From CTSOIL-112 sp049291875 (GTDB taxonomy: Bacteria; Pseudomonadota; Gammaproteobacteria; Burkholderiales; Burkholderiaceae): a DNA stretch of 64,000 nucleotides. Of the stretch, positions 52,090 to 61,130 are shown piece after piece; within the stretch, counting starts at the first letter, position 1, and each line of letters begins with the position of its first letter. The position numbers were made by a program, and so were the translations under genes. The stretch covers positions 186,001-250,000 of the forward strand of contig JBATQE010000004.1 in the NCBI GenBank assembly GCA_049291875.1. Reading direction: 5' to 3'. Under the pieces are notes generated by a model that saw nothing but the letters and a program-made list of their open reading frames with translations, made no database searches and had not been told where the DNA came from.

Positions 52090-52623
52090 TTATACCGTCA
52101 AAGCAGACTGCATGCGTGCCAATTTTGCACGCACAGACATATCCAACACTTCGTCACCAACCGTTACGCAAAAACCACCAATCAGGTTGCTGTCCACCGA
52201 GATTTCCGGCTTGAGCTTTTTGCCCAATTTTTTCTCCAAAGCGACAACCAACTCATGCGTCTCTTGTTCACTCATCGCATGCGCGCTAACGATATGCGCA
52301 TCAGCAGAGCCTTCGTACGCATTTTTATGATCCAAAAATGCCTCATAAATAGCCGGCAACGCATCCACTCGGCTTTGCATGATGATGGCGCTTAAGAAAT
52401 TTTTATGTGATTCCGAAGAAGGCTTTAATGCTTCTTCAAAAAGCGAAACCAATTGATTTTTCGCCACTTTGGGATTGTGCGCCAATTGACGAATCTGTTC
52501 CTGACCGACCAATTGTGCCGCATTCTCTAAAAACGCAGCCCAGCCGGACAAGTTGTTTTCTGCCTTCGCCACATCAAACGCGGCTTGTGCGTAAGGACGA
52601 GCGATGGTTCCGATTTCAGCCAT
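52090..52623 (-). CDS. atpH: ATP synthase delta subunit
   Basis: Peripheral-stalk subunit that ties the b dimer to the top of F1. The 177 residues begin MAEIGTIARPYAQAAFDVAKAE and end with the conserved NLIGGFCVTVGDEVLDMSVRAKLARMQ. Normal length. It starts 13 bp after atpF. Confidence 0.96.
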   Translation of the reverse strand: MAEIGTIARPYAQAAFDVAKAENNLSGWAAFLENAAQLVGQEQIRQLAHNPKVAKNQLVSLFEEALKPSSESHKNFLSAIIMQSRVDALPAIYEAFLDHKNAYEGSADAHIVSAHAMSEQETHELVVALEKKLGKKLKPEISVDSNLIGGFCVTVGDEVLDMSVRAKLARMQSALTV

Positions 52624-52636
52624 ATCTCACCCGCCT

Positions 52637-53107
52637 TTACAGTTGTGCTTTGTATTGCGCCAACAAGTCCGCATGGTTGTCCGCATTGATTTCACGACGC
52701 AAAATTTGTTCAGCACCCGCGACGACCAAGCCTGCAACTTGATCACGCAGCGCGTCTTTGGCGCGAACCACTTCTTGCGAAGCATCGGCCTGAGCCTGCG
52801 CCAAAATACGTTGCGCTTGTTCAGTGGCATCGGTTTTCGCTTGAACTTCGATCGCTTGTGCACGTTTTTCCGCTTCCATCACGATATTTTGTGCATGTTC
52901 GCGCGCCTCACGCTCAAAGCTGACAGACTGCTCTTTTGCCGCTTCTAAAGCTTTTTTGCCTTGTTCAGCAGCAGCCAAACCAGCCGCAATTTTCTCACGA
53001 CGCTCATCAATCGCTTTAATCATTGGCGGCCAGATGAACTTCATGGTGACCCACGCCAAGGTGAGAAACACCAAGGTTTGGATAAATAATGTTGCATTAA
53101 TATTCAC
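52637..53107 (-). CDS. atpF: ATP synthase b subunit
   Basis: Membrane-anchored peripheral stalk subunit. The 156 residues match the E. coli length. It begins MNINATLFIQTLVFLTLAWVTMKFIWPP with one membrane helix, then a long charged, Ala/Gln-rich helix with few breaks. The start is GTG 53107, with AAGGA upstream. Confidence 0.96.
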   Translation of the reverse strand: MNINATLFIQTLVFLTLAWVTMKFIWPPMIKAIDERREKIAAGLAAAEQGKKALEAAKEQSVSFEREAREHAQNIVMEAEKRAQAIEVQAKTDATEQAQRILAQAQADASQEVVRAKDALRDQVAGLVVAGAEQILRREINADNHADLLAQYKAQL

Positions 53108-53232
53108 GACATCATTCCTTTAATTACGCAAACCAAGCAAATTGGATTGCGATAGACACTTACCGCACGCCATGCACGATGTAAACAAATCACACCGACA
53201 CACGCGAGCGGCACTCAACGAATCTCTGTTGA

Positions 53233-53475
53233 TTAGCCTTGGAATGGGTTTGCGAACGCGAACATCATGGCAATACCAACACCGATCAAGAAGGCCGCGT
53301 CGATCAAACCAGCCAACAGGAACATTTTGGTTTGCAATTTATCCATCAATTCAGGTTGACGAGCAGATGCTTCGATGTATTTACCACCCATCAACGCAAT
53401 ACCCAAGCATGCGCCGATCGCACCCAAACCGATAATCAAACCGCACGCCAAAGCTACGAAACCAACTGCACTCAT
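53233..53475 (-). CDS. atpE: ATP synthase c subunit (proteolipid)
   Basis: Forms the proton-driven c-ring. The 80 residues are two membrane helices joined by the polar loop ARQPEL. The ion-binding carboxylate is Asp59 in LIDAAFLIGVG. The absence of the Na-type Gln/Glu/Ser ligand set points to proton coupling. The spacing to atpF is 125 bp, the widest in the F-operon. Confidence 0.96.
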   Translation of the reverse strand: MSAVGFVALACGLIIGLGAIGACLGIALMGGKYIEASARQPELMDKLQTKMFLLAGLIDAAFLIGVGIAMMFAFANPFQG

Positions 53476-53551
53476 TACAAACTCCTTTTATTTAAAAAAG
53501 TAAAGATAAAAACATCAAACAAAATTACCAACTGGGTTAGGAATCACCCAA

Positions 53552-54406
53552 TTAATGCGCATCATGAGCCTGACCCAAATACACCAGAGTCAACATCATG
53601 AAAATAAAGGCTTGCAACAGGATGATCAAGATATGGAAAATCGCCCAAACCGAACCAGCAATCCAATGCCCCAACCCTAAACCAATGCTCATGCCCAAAT
53701 TGTGGGTATTCCAAGCAGCACCCATCATGGCAATCAACAAGAAAATCAACTCGCCAGCAAACATATTACCAAACAACCGCATACCAAGCGAGACTGCTTT
53801 TGCTAAAAATTCAATAATATTCAGCAACAAGTTAAATGGTGCCAAGGCAATACCGAATGGCGCGCTGAATAACTCATGGATAAAACCACCAACGCCTTTA
53901 ATTTTGAAGCTATAAAACAGCATCAACAACAACACACCAAAAGACATGCCAATCGGACCATTGATATCCGCCGTCGGCACAATACGGGTATACGGCAACG
54001 GCAGATGCAGCACACCAATCAACCAGCCAGCCAAGTCGACCGGAACCAAATCCAAGGCGTTCATCAACACAACCCAGAAAAATACGGTCAGAGCCAAAGG
54101 CGCGATGAATGTACGGTCACCATGAACGATCGAAGACGATTGTTCTTCAACCATTTCAACCAGCGACTCCACCGCCGTTTGTACACGATTCGGCGTGTCG
54201 GAGGTGACTTTGCGCGCCACCCACATCAAAAACAGCAAACCGATCAAACCTGTCAATACAGAGAAGAAAATCGTATCTAAGTTGATATATGAAAAATCAA
54301 CGATATTTTTTTGAGGCTCGCCCGTTTGCGTCAAATTGGTCAAGTGGTGAACAATGTATTCCTTCGCATTCGCGGGGGCATGATGTCCAACTTCTGCGCT
54401 ACTCAT
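53552..54406 (-). CDS. atpB: ATP synthase a subunit
   Basis: The stator channel subunit of Fo. The 284 residues include the essential arginine in KAVSLGMRLFGNMFAGELIF. The C-terminal helix ILIILLQAFIFMMLTLVYLGQA and the N-terminal HHLTNLTQTG are typical. About five to six membrane helices. It ends 76 bp before atpE and lies 9 bp after atpI. Confidence 0.96.
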   Translation of the reverse strand: MSSAEVGHHAPANAKEYIVHHLTNLTQTGEPQKNIVDFSYINLDTIFFSVLTGLIGLLFLMWVARKVTSDTPNRVQTAVESLVEMVEEQSSSIVHGDRTFIAPLALTVFFWVVLMNALDLVPVDLAGWLIGVLHLPLPYTRIVPTADINGPIGMSFGVLLLMLFYSFKIKGVGGFIHELFSAPFGIALAPFNLLLNIIEFLAKAVSLGMRLFGNMFAGELIFLLIAMMGAAWNTHNLGMSIGLGLGHWIAGSVWAIFHILIILLQAFIFMMLTLVYLGQAHDAH

Positions 54407-54415
54407 AAAAATCCT

Positions 54416-54790
54416 TTATTCTTTAACCGTACGCAACAAACCAAAATTGTGCGCTTTTAACACGAGAATCAACCCCGCCCAATAGGCAATCGGTTGAATT
54501 TGCGAGCCAAATTGTCGCCACACGATAACGGCTGCGACAATCGCCACTAAAATCTTAACGCCTTCACCCACAAAAAACCGGTACACAGCCGCCGGCGATG
54601 AAACCAAATACAGCGCAAAAATCGCATTGGGCAAAATGGCAATCACACTACCAATCAAAGCCGACCAAAGCGCTTGTTGACCGAAAAACGCCGACACCGC
54701 AACCACAATCGCCGCAAAGATCACTTGGACAAGTACCGCAAACCCCATATCATTCCAATACTTTCGCGCCGACATCGCGGACTTAAACAC
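54416..54790 (-). CDS. atpI: ATP synthase accessory protein AtpI
   Basis: A small four-helix membrane protein, thought to help c-ring assembly or magnesium uptake. The 124 residues run from GTG 54790; ATG 54775 (MSARKYWNDMG) is equally possible and neither has a clear ribosome binding site. AVSAFFGQQALWSALIGSVIAILPNAIFALYL is typical. First gene of the operon, about 115 bp behind a good promoter. Confidence 0.88.
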   Translation of the reverse strand: MFKSAMSARKYWNDMGFAVLVQVIFAAIVVAVSAFFGQQALWSALIGSVIAILPNAIFALYLVSSPAAVYRFFVGEGVKILVAIVAAVIVWRQFGSQIQPIAYWAGLILVLKAHNFGLLRTVKE

Positions 54791-54910
54791 AACAATACGA
54801 TGCTCTGTAGACTGACAACGCCATTATTATGCGCGTCCAACCTTACCATTTTCTTTCAGTTTGAACAGAAATCTCAATTATGGATAAATTGCGCGCCACA
54901 AAGTCTTTAA

Positions 54911-54939
54911 ATTGTACCGACGCACCTCCACAATGTCAA
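54911..54939 (-). promoter_or_regulatory. Sigma-70 promoter of the atp operon
   Basis: On the minus strand, TTGACA (54939-54934), 17 bp, TACAAT (54916-54911). The expected start is near 54904, leaving a leader of about 115 bases before atpI. The rest of the 270-bp gap to comM shows nothing else I can support. Confidence 0.85.
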
Positions 54940-55060
54940 CGCTATCTATGACTTTTGCTCGGTTAATCCATCAATATTAGCCCTAAACGGTATCATTCTA
55001 CCTTATAAAGGCGCTTAAACATAAGCATAAACAGAAAGGCGTCTGCAAACACGCCGCCGA

Positions 55061-56596
55061 TTACCCGTCGGATAACAGGCCTCTGCGATATTGTATGGCC
55101 TGCGCGACATGACCAGCTTTGACCACATCGCTACCTTCCAGATCCGCCACGCTGCGCGCCACACGCAAAATTCGGTGATAAACCCGCGCCGACCAGTTGA
55201 ACTGATTCATCGCTTTGGTCAATAAAATTCGCCCCGCGTCATCCGGCGTGGCAAACTCATCCATTTGCTGCACCGACAGGCGCGCGTTCAAGCATTGCTG
55301 CCGCGCCATTTGTCGCTCAAACGCGCGCACCACACGCTCGGCGACTGCTACGCTGGACTCGCCTGCCGGTGCTTGGTGCAAATCCGCAGCCTCTACTGCC
55401 GGCACCTCGACTTGCATATCAATTCGATTTAAAAACGGTCCGGATAGGCGCGATTGATAGCGCGCAATTTGATCTGGCGTGCAGTGACAGACCTTTTTCG
55501 GATGCCCTTGATAACCGCACGGACACGGATTCATCGCCGCGATCAATTGAAACGCCGCAGGATACGTCACCTGTCGTGCGGCGCGCGAAATATGAATTTC
55601 CCCAGATTCCAACGGCTCGCGTAATACCTCCAACACTTTGCGATCAAACTCGGGCAGCTCGTCCATAAACAGCACACCGCGATGCGCGAGCGAAATCTCA
55701 CCCGGTCTTGGCGTCGAGCCGCCGCCCACCAAAGCCACCGCCGACGCGGTATGATGCGGCGAGCGGTAGGGACGCACGCGCCACATCTGCGGCTGAAATT
55801 GCCCCGCGCTGCTGAGCACGGTTGCCGACTCCATGGCTTCTTGCTCACTCATGGGCGGCAAAATACTCGGCAAACGCGCAGCCAACATGGATTTTCCCGT
55901 GCCGGGCGGCCCGACCATCAACACACTGTGACCGCCTGCCGCCGCAACCTCCAAGGCGCGCTTGACCGCCGTTTGACCGCGCACATCCGCCCAGTCCAGC
56001 GCATAATGCGGCACCAACAGCGCACTTTCGCAAGACACCACCGGTTCCTGCGTATCGGGCGAGCGCAATTTGGCGCACACATCCAGCAAGGATTTAGCCG
56101 ACCAAATGTGCGCACCGCTGACCAATGCGGCTTCGGCGCAATTGGCTTCGGGCAAAACCACGGTCGGCGTGTCAACGGGCGCGGAGACCGCAGTCTGCGC
56201 CTCGCGAACAATGCCGTAGGTCATGGCCAACGCGCCGGTGATCGGGCGCAACTCGCCGGACAATGATAGTTCGCCAGCGAATTCGTATTGCGCTAAATTT
56301 TTCACCTTGAGCTGACCGCTGGCGATCAAAATACCCAACGCAATCGGCAGATCAAACCGCCCCGACGCCTTCGGCAAATCCGCCGGCGCCAGATTAACTG
56401 TAATCCGCTTGGCGGGAAAATCGAGCAAGGCATTTTGGATCGCCGAACGCACGCGGTCTTTGGACTCTTTGACCTCGGTTTCGGGCAAACCAACGATATT
56501 GAACGAGGGCAAGCCCGCCGCCAAATGCACTTCCACTGTCACGCGCGGCGCAGACATGCCGAGCAACGCACGCGAATTGATGACTGCCAAGCCCAC
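55061..56596 (-). CDS. comM: ComM/YifB family AAA+ helicase (Mg-chelatase-like)
   Basis: ComM is a hexameric branch-migration helicase that extends recombination of imported DNA in naturally competent bacteria. The 511 residues run from GTG 56596, with AAGGGG upstream. The N-terminal fold has GLPSFNIVGLPETEVKESKDRVRSA and NLAPADLPK. Walker A MVGPPGTGKSML is near residue 228, Walker B LFMDELPEF, and the zinc-type cysteines CPCGYQGHPKKVCHC lie after AMNP. Competence itself cannot be judged from the window. Confidence 0.94.
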   Translation of the reverse strand: MGLAVINSRALLGMSAPRVTVEVHLAAGLPSFNIVGLPETEVKESKDRVRSAIQNALLDFPAKRITVNLAPADLPKASGRFDLPIALGILIASGQLKVKNLAQYEFAGELSLSGELRPITGALAMTYGIVREAQTAVSAPVDTPTVVLPEANCAEAALVSGAHIWSAKSLLDVCAKLRSPDTQEPVVSCESALLVPHYALDWADVRGQTAVKRALEVAAAGGHSVLMVGPPGTGKSMLAARLPSILPPMSEQEAMESATVLSSAGQFQPQMWRVRPYRSPHHTASAVALVGGGSTPRPGEISLAHRGVLFMDELPEFDRKVLEVLREPLESGEIHISRAARQVTYPAAFQLIAAMNPCPCGYQGHPKKVCHCTPDQIARYQSRLSGPFLNRIDMQVEVPAVEAADLHQAPAGESSVAVAERVVRAFERQMARQQCLNARLSVQQMDEFATPDDAGRILLTKAMNQFNWSARVYHRILRVARSVADLEGSDVVKAGHVAQAIQYRRGLLSDG

Positions 56597-56708
56597 AAAT
56601 GCCCCTTTTTAATATTTTTAGCGCACCGCTATGCACTACATGTACTTACGGCCACAGTTGTTTGAAATATATGGCGCAACAGCTTCCAATTGTTGCACCC
56701 TACGCGCC

Positions 56709-57344
56709 CTAGTCACTCCACTTTTTTGCTAGCTCTTCAAACTCATTAAAGAGAGTAGGCTTGTTTTCATTTTTGCGTAATGAAAAGATTGTTTTGTGAG
56801 CGTAATTCCAGAATTTAATAAAATTTTGTTTTTGCATCTCTTTCATTAAATCCTCATCCATCACCCTTTTTTTTATCGCTATCGCAACAAATTCATATTT
56901 ATTCAACGAATAAAATAAATCTGATCTTCGCTTCTTATAATCTAAATTAGTTAATACTTCAGATTCTTCTCCAGATAATGGCGCCCAGCAATAGAAATAC
57001 TCAAGCATCTCCTCGCCTTGTTCAAATACAAATTGCTTAAACGCTTGCAACCTCTCATCGGCATTCAGATCACTTGACGCCTTAATGGTTTCTTGGAAAC
57101 GAATCAGTTCATTACTGGCTAGCAAACCTTCAGCCGCACTAATCAAGCCAAAATAAGCTAAGAAAGCAGCCACCCATGCCGCCGATGCAGACAGCATCTC
57201 AATAATAAATTCGCTTTTTTTATCTATCTGATTAAGCGCATGGTAAGAATTAATTGCTAATATAGTTAAAATAATCAACGTAATTAGCGGTATGACCAGA
57301 TAGACAAAATACCTTTTTTCTCGAGAAGATAGCCTGCGCAACAT
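56709..57344 (-). CDS. Two-helix membrane protein with DUF4760-like domain
   Basis: 211 residues, AT-richer than the flanking genes. Two membrane segments lie at about 12-34 and 46-70, then a cytoplasmic helical domain. The stretch NKYEFVAIAIKKRVMDEDLMKEMQKQNFIKFW resembles DUF4760, a domain of unknown function found in scattered bacterial membrane proteins. It is isolated: 112 bp from comM and about 50 bp from the small ORF. Composition and isolation suggest a horizontally acquired accessory gene. The family call is moderate. Confidence 0.75.
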   Translation of the reverse strand: MLRRLSSREKRYFVYLVIPLITLIILTILAINSYHALNQIDKKSEFIIEMLSASAAWVAAFLAYFGLISAAEGLLASNELIRFQETIKASSDLNADERLQAFKQFVFEQGEEMLEYFYCWAPLSGEESEVLTNLDYKKRRSDLFYSLNKYEFVAIAIKKRVMDEDLMKEMQKQNFIKFWNYAHKTIFSLRKNENKPTLFNEFEELAKKWSD

Positions 57345-57394
57345 ATAAAAATCGACTCCAAAATAAAATCAACGCATACACGTCCATTTTTTAC

Positions 57395-57520
57395 TCAAAT
57401 TTCCCCAATGCGGCGTAACACATAATACCCACCAATCACGATTTCGCCGCCGAAATCATAACCCAGCGCCTGTGCCGCGCGTTCAAAACGCTGTGATCGT
57501 GCCAATCGTTCTCCGCTCAT
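57395..57520 (-). CDS. 41-residue small protein downstream of the methyltransferase
   Basis: A short ORF starting at ATG 57520, 11 bp after the methyltransferase stop, with a strong GGAGGTG five bases upstream. It encodes MSGERLARSQRFERAAQALG followed by a glycine- and tyrosine-rich end, YDFGGEIVIGGYYVLRRIGEI. The ribosome binding site and operon-like spacing argue for translation. I do not recognise the family and assign no function. It could also be the remnant of a longer gene. Confidence 0.5.
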   Translation of the reverse strand: MSGERLARSQRFERAAQALGYDFGGEIVIGGYYVLRRIGEI

Positions 57521-57531
57521 TGCCACCTCCA

Positions 57532-58236
57532 TTACACTTTTTCCACCACGATTCGCGTTTGCACCCCATCACGCAAAGATTCGCAAGAAATCAGCTTGAA
57601 TCCGCCACTTTCCAACATAAAAACAATGTCTTCAGGATGGTAGCGGTTATGCTCCAAAAAATGCTCAAACGCGTCTTCAAGATCGGCGCGCGTCGTTTCG
57701 TCGCGCCACATTTGCGTGTCGGGGTAGCGGCGTTGCAAATAATCACGCAATGGTCGACGCACCACATCAATAATGCACATCCGCCCACCCACTTTGAGCC
57801 ACTGATGCGCGGCCTTAAACATCTTGATCGGCTGCGTCAACTCATGCACCACCATATTCGCCATCACCATCGCCACCGAGCTCGGCGCAATCTCGGCGCT
57901 CGGCTCGTTCAAATCATCCACGATGATGCGGCCATTACGCGGTAATTCCAGCGGATCAGCCAGCATATACGGCGCGACCTCAATACCAATCACCGACGCG
58001 TCGGGGTAGCGCTGCGCGCACGCCTGCACGAACTGCCCGATGCCTGCGCCCAAATCGACAATCGCATCGCCTGCCTGATAATGGGTCGCAACCTGCTTGT
58101 CCCAAAAATCCCAAAATACCGCATCGTGGCGCTGTTCAAAATTTTGCGTGATGCGTTCGCGCGCTACGTCACCGTCACCACCGTGGTGTTTCAAAATACT
58201 GGCTTGCGTGGTCTGAATGGAAACTGTCTGGCTCAT
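57532..58236 (-). CDS. Class I SAM-dependent methyltransferase, substrate unknown
   Basis: It has 234 residues from ATG 58236, which has GGGGA upstream; a TTG at 58251 was dismissed. SAM-binding motif I is AIVDLGAGIGQFVQA near residue 60, with an acidic strand end VIGIEVAPYML. VDDLNEP and VAMVMANMVVHELTQP follow. The pattern resembles small-molecule methyltransferases of the UbiE/Methyltransf_25 type. The C-terminal YHPEDIVFMLESGGFKLISCE is typical. No pathway context is available from neighbours. Confidence 0.85.
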   Translation of the reverse strand: MSQTVSIQTTQASILKHHGGDGDVARERITQNFEQRHDAVFWDFWDKQVATHYQAGDAIVDLGAGIGQFVQACAQRYPDASVIGIEVAPYMLADPLELPRNGRIIVDDLNEPSAEIAPSSVAMVMANMVVHELTQPIKMFKAAHQWLKVGGRMCIIDVVRRPLRDYLQRRYPDTQMWRDETTRADLEDAFEHFLEHNRYHPEDIVFMLESGGFKLISCESLRDGVQTRIVVEKV

Positions 58237-58352
58237 GATATCCCCGTACAAATCAAATCATCTGTCAAAATATATTCGACGAATTATAGCCGAGCCGCTT
58301 GATTGAACGATAAGAATTAACAAACGTATTTTGAGTGCATTTTTGCCATCAA

Positions 58353-58378
58353 AAAACCCGCTCAAGTGAGCGGGTTGA
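58353..58378 (-). terminator. Intrinsic terminator of cysK
   Basis: CCCGCTC and GAGCGGG pair around AAGT (58357-58374), extended by A/T pairs. On the minus strand the stem ends in six T. It begins 22 bp after the cysK stop. Confidence 0.88.
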
Positions 58379-58398
58379 TTGTGCAATCTATCAATCTA

Positions 58399-59388
58399 CT
58401 ATTCCACCGGCAAACCGGTCACCGGATCAAATTGCCCTTCAAACAACACGGTGCTCAAATAGCGCTCGCCCGAATCCGGCAAAATCACCACCATGGTTTT
58501 GCCCGCGTGCTCCGGCTGCTTGGCCAAACGCACCGCTACTGCCAACGCCGCACCGCCCGAAATACCGGCGATGATGCCCTCTTCTTTGGCCAAACGACGT
58601 GCGTATTCAATCGCATCCTCGTTCGTCACCTGTTCGATCTGATCCACCACATTCAAATCCAAAGTGTCTGGCACAAAGCCTGCGCCGATGCCTTGGATTT
58701 TATGCGGCCCGGGTTGAATCGGCTCACCGTTGCGCGTTTGCGTCAGCACCGGACTCGCGGTAGGCTCCACCGCCACCGACCACAACGGCGCTTTGCGCTC
58801 GTTTTTAAAATAGCGCGAAATACCGGTGATCGTACCGCCCGTGCCCACGCCCGCAACCAAAATATCCACTTTACCGTCGGTCGCATTCCAAATTTCCGGA
58901 CCGGTGGTCGATACGTGAATCGCCGGGTTGGCCGGATTTTTGAACTGCTGCAACAACACATATTTATCAGGATCGGATGCGGCGATTTCCTCCGCTTTCG
59001 CAATCGCACCCTTCATGCCCTTTGCGCCCTCGGTCAGCACCAATTTTGCACCATAGGCCGCGAGCAATTTGCGTCGTTCCACGCTCATGGTGTCGGGCAT
59101 GGTCAAGGTAATCGGAATACCACGCGCCGCCGCCGCAAAAGCCAAGGCGATGCCGGTGTTACCGCTGGTCGGCTCGACCAACTCTTTGCCTGCCGTCAGG
59201 ACACCGCGTTGCTCCGCATCCCAAATCATTGCCGCACCGATACGGCATTTGACCGAATACGCCGGATTGCGCCCCTCAATTTTAGCCAAAACCGTGGCCT
59301 GCGCGCCTTCTTGCTCAGTAATTCGGTTGATGCGCACCAAAGGCGTTTGACCAATCGACTGCGTGTTGTCTGCAAAAATCTGTGTCAT
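58399..59388 (-). CDS. cysK: Cysteine synthase A (O-acetylserine sulfhydrylase)
   Basis: PLP enzyme that makes cysteine from O-acetylserine and sulfide. It has 329 residues from ATG 59388, with CAGGAG eight bases upstream. GQTPLVRINRI, NPAYSVKCRIG with the PLP lysine, and PTSGNTGIALA (the Asn/Ser loop) are complete. VGTGGTITGI binds the PLP phosphate. EGIIAGISGGAAL and LPDSGERYLST close the active site. CysK fits better than CysM by length and motifs. Confidence 0.94.
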   Translation of the reverse strand: MTQIFADNTQSIGQTPLVRINRITEQEGAQATVLAKIEGRNPAYSVKCRIGAAMIWDAEQRGVLTAGKELVEPTSGNTGIALAFAAAARGIPITLTMPDTMSVERRKLLAAYGAKLVLTEGAKGMKGAIAKAEEIAASDPDKYVLLQQFKNPANPAIHVSTTGPEIWNATDGKVDILVAGVGTGGTITGISRYFKNERKAPLWSVAVEPTASPVLTQTRNGEPIQPGPHKIQGIGAGFVPDTLDLNVVDQIEQVTNEDAIEYARRLAKEEGIIAGISGGAALAVAVRLAKQPEHAGKTMVVILPDSGERYLSTVLFEGQFDPVTGLPVE

Positions 59389-59765
59389 GCGAATTCTCCT
59401 GATGTAGTCCCAATATACCCCAAGGCAGCGATCCATCACCGCCGCGCTGAACCTAAAAAGGCCGTTTGAGCAATACTTTATATTAAAATTACCGATATAG
59501 CAATATTTTCTTAATTCTATTTTAATATATTAAATCAAACTAAATAGCCTTTCCCTTTATAGAAATCAACGGTTTGTGCTTGATCATGAGGCAATTTTTA
59601 AGCACCATCAGCATCACACGATTTTCATAGCAAACAGCCAAACGGCTCGCCCCAAAAGCCATTGGGGTGTTGTCTATAGGCCTCAAAGCGATCACTTTGT
59701 GTCAATTTTTTCACAACCCCTCTTGCAATTTATTTTCGAGTCGGGCTATAATTTCGCTCTCGCGT
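59389..59765. other. Intergenic region between cysK and tRNA-Gln
   Basis: 377 bp without a supported gene. The first half is very AT-rich and presumably holds the cysK promoter, though no pair is convincing. A small hairpin, CCCCAA/TTGGGG, lies at 59650-59667. The last 50 bp carry the tRNA-Gln promoter. Confidence 0.6.
59723..59752 (+). promoter_or_regulatory. Sigma-70 promoter of tRNA-Gln
   Basis: TTGCAA (59723-59728), 18 bp, TATAAT (59747-59752). Transcription should begin near 59759, just before the tRNA. Confidence 0.8.
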
Positions 59766-59842
59766 AGAGGAGTCGCCAAGTCGGTTAAGGCACTGGATTT
59801 TGATTCCAGCATTCGAAGGTTCGAATCCTTCTTCCTCTGCCA
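59766..59842 (+). tRNA. tRNA-Gln (anticodon TTG)
   Basis: 77 nt with encoded CCA. The acceptor AGAGGAG pairs with TTCCTCT (one G-U pair), D-arm GCCAAGTCGGTTAAGGC, anticodon loop TTTTGAT, T-arm AAGGTTCGAATCCTT. Lying just upstream of prs is a common betaproteobacterial arrangement. Confidence 0.96.
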
Positions 59843-59852
59843 AAATATAGTT

Positions 59853-59901
59853 AAATTGCCCGCAGTTCCGTATAAAAGCCTCGGAGGCGGGCAATTTTTT
59901 T
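59853..59901 (+). terminator. Terminator between tRNA-Gln and prs
   Basis: AAATTGCCCGC (59853-59863) pairs perfectly with GCGGGCAATTT (59887-59897), followed by more T. The 23-base loop can form a small inner stem. The 130-bp stretch from here to prs is the likely site of a separate prs promoter, which I could not fix. Confidence 0.75.
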
Positions 59902-60032
59902 GGTACACTCACACAACCCTTGGTATTTTTGGCTGAGGCGTTTTTTCACGAAGCCCTCTTTACGCTGTGCAGTCGCGATGCGGAAGTCTTGGTGAAAAAA
60001 CTCTTCCAAAAAACTTCCATAGGATTTGCACC

Positions 60033-60989
60033 ATGTCCACAAACGAACTCATGATTTTCACGGGGAATGCCAACCCCAAGCTGGCTCAGGATGTTGCTGA
60101 TTACCTGCGTGTTCCACTGGGCAATGCCAAGGTTGGACGTTTTTCAGACGGCGAAGTGACCGTCGAAATCAATGAGAATGTCCGTGGTCGCGAAGTGTTT
60201 ATCTTGCAATCAACCTGCGCACCGACCAATGAATCGTTGATGGAAGTATTAATTATGGCCGACGCACTGCGTCGCGCGTCGGCAGGCCGAATCACCGCCG
60301 CCATGCCGTATTTCGGCTACGCGCGCCAAGACCGTCGTCCGCGCTCTGCGCGTGTGGCGATCACGGCCAAATTGGTGGCGAATATGCTCGGCGCAGCCGG
60401 CGTGGATCGCGTGATGACCATGGATTTGCACGCCGATCAGATTCAGGGCTTTTTCGACGTGCCGGTGGACAATATTTATGCCTCGCCGATTTTATTGAGC
60501 GATGTGACCGCCAAGCAGTTTGAAAACTTGCTGGTGGTTTCGCCGGACATTGGCGGTGTGGCGCGTGCGCGTGCTTTTGCGAAACAGTTGGAATGCGACT
60601 TGGCGATCATCGACAAACGCCGTCCGAAAGCCAATGTATCGGAAGTCATGAACATCATCGGTGAAGTGGAAGGTCGCTCATGCTTGTTGATCGACGACAT
60701 GGTGGACACCGCCGGCACGATGTGTAAAGCGGCGGAAGTATTGAAAAGCCGTGGCGCCATTCATGTATCGGCCTACTGTACACACCCCGTATTATCCGGC
60801 CCGGCGATTGAACGCGTGAATGCGTCGGTACTGGATGAGTTGGTGGTTACCGACACCATTCCGTTGTCGGCACAGGCCGCCGCCAGCGGAAAAATCCGCC
60901 AGCTCAGCTGTGCGAAATTATTGGGCGAGACGATTATTCGCATCGCCAAAGAGGAATCGGTCAGCTCCTTGTTCAGCGAAGTCATCTGA
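60033..60989 (+). CDS. prs: Ribose-phosphate pyrophosphokinase (PRPP synthase)
   Basis: Makes PRPP, the shared precursor for the pyr and his genes elsewhere in this window. It has 318 residues from ATG 60033, with AGGAT upstream. It begins MSTNELMIFTGNANPKLAQ. RFSDGEVTVEINENVRG, MPYFGYARQDRRPRSARVAITAKLVANML, the flexible-loop IDKRRPKANVSEVMN, and the PRPP motif LLIDDMVDTAGTM are all present. Length matches class I enzymes. Confidence 0.97.
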   Translation: MSTNELMIFTGNANPKLAQDVADYLRVPLGNAKVGRFSDGEVTVEINENVRGREVFILQSTCAPTNESLMEVLIMADALRRASAGRITAAMPYFGYARQDRRPRSARVAITAKLVANMLGAAGVDRVMTMDLHADQIQGFFDVPVDNIYASPILLSDVTAKQFENLLVVSPDIGGVARARAFAKQLECDLAIIDKRRPKANVSEVMNIIGEVEGRSCLLIDDMVDTAGTMCKAAEVLKSRGAIHVSAYCTHPVLSGPAIERVNASVLDELVVTDTIPLSAQAAASGKIRQLSCAKLLGETIIRIAKEESVSSLFSEVI

Positions 60990-61130
60990 TTATCATCTGA
61001 CTTTTGAGCAGGCGCCGACATATTTTGCGCGGTGGGTGTCTTGGACACGCGCCGCACAAACCATCTGGTCGCGGATGGACAGATTGATTTGAAATCGTTC
61101 AAATCATTTTTTATTTTTTGGAGCATATTT

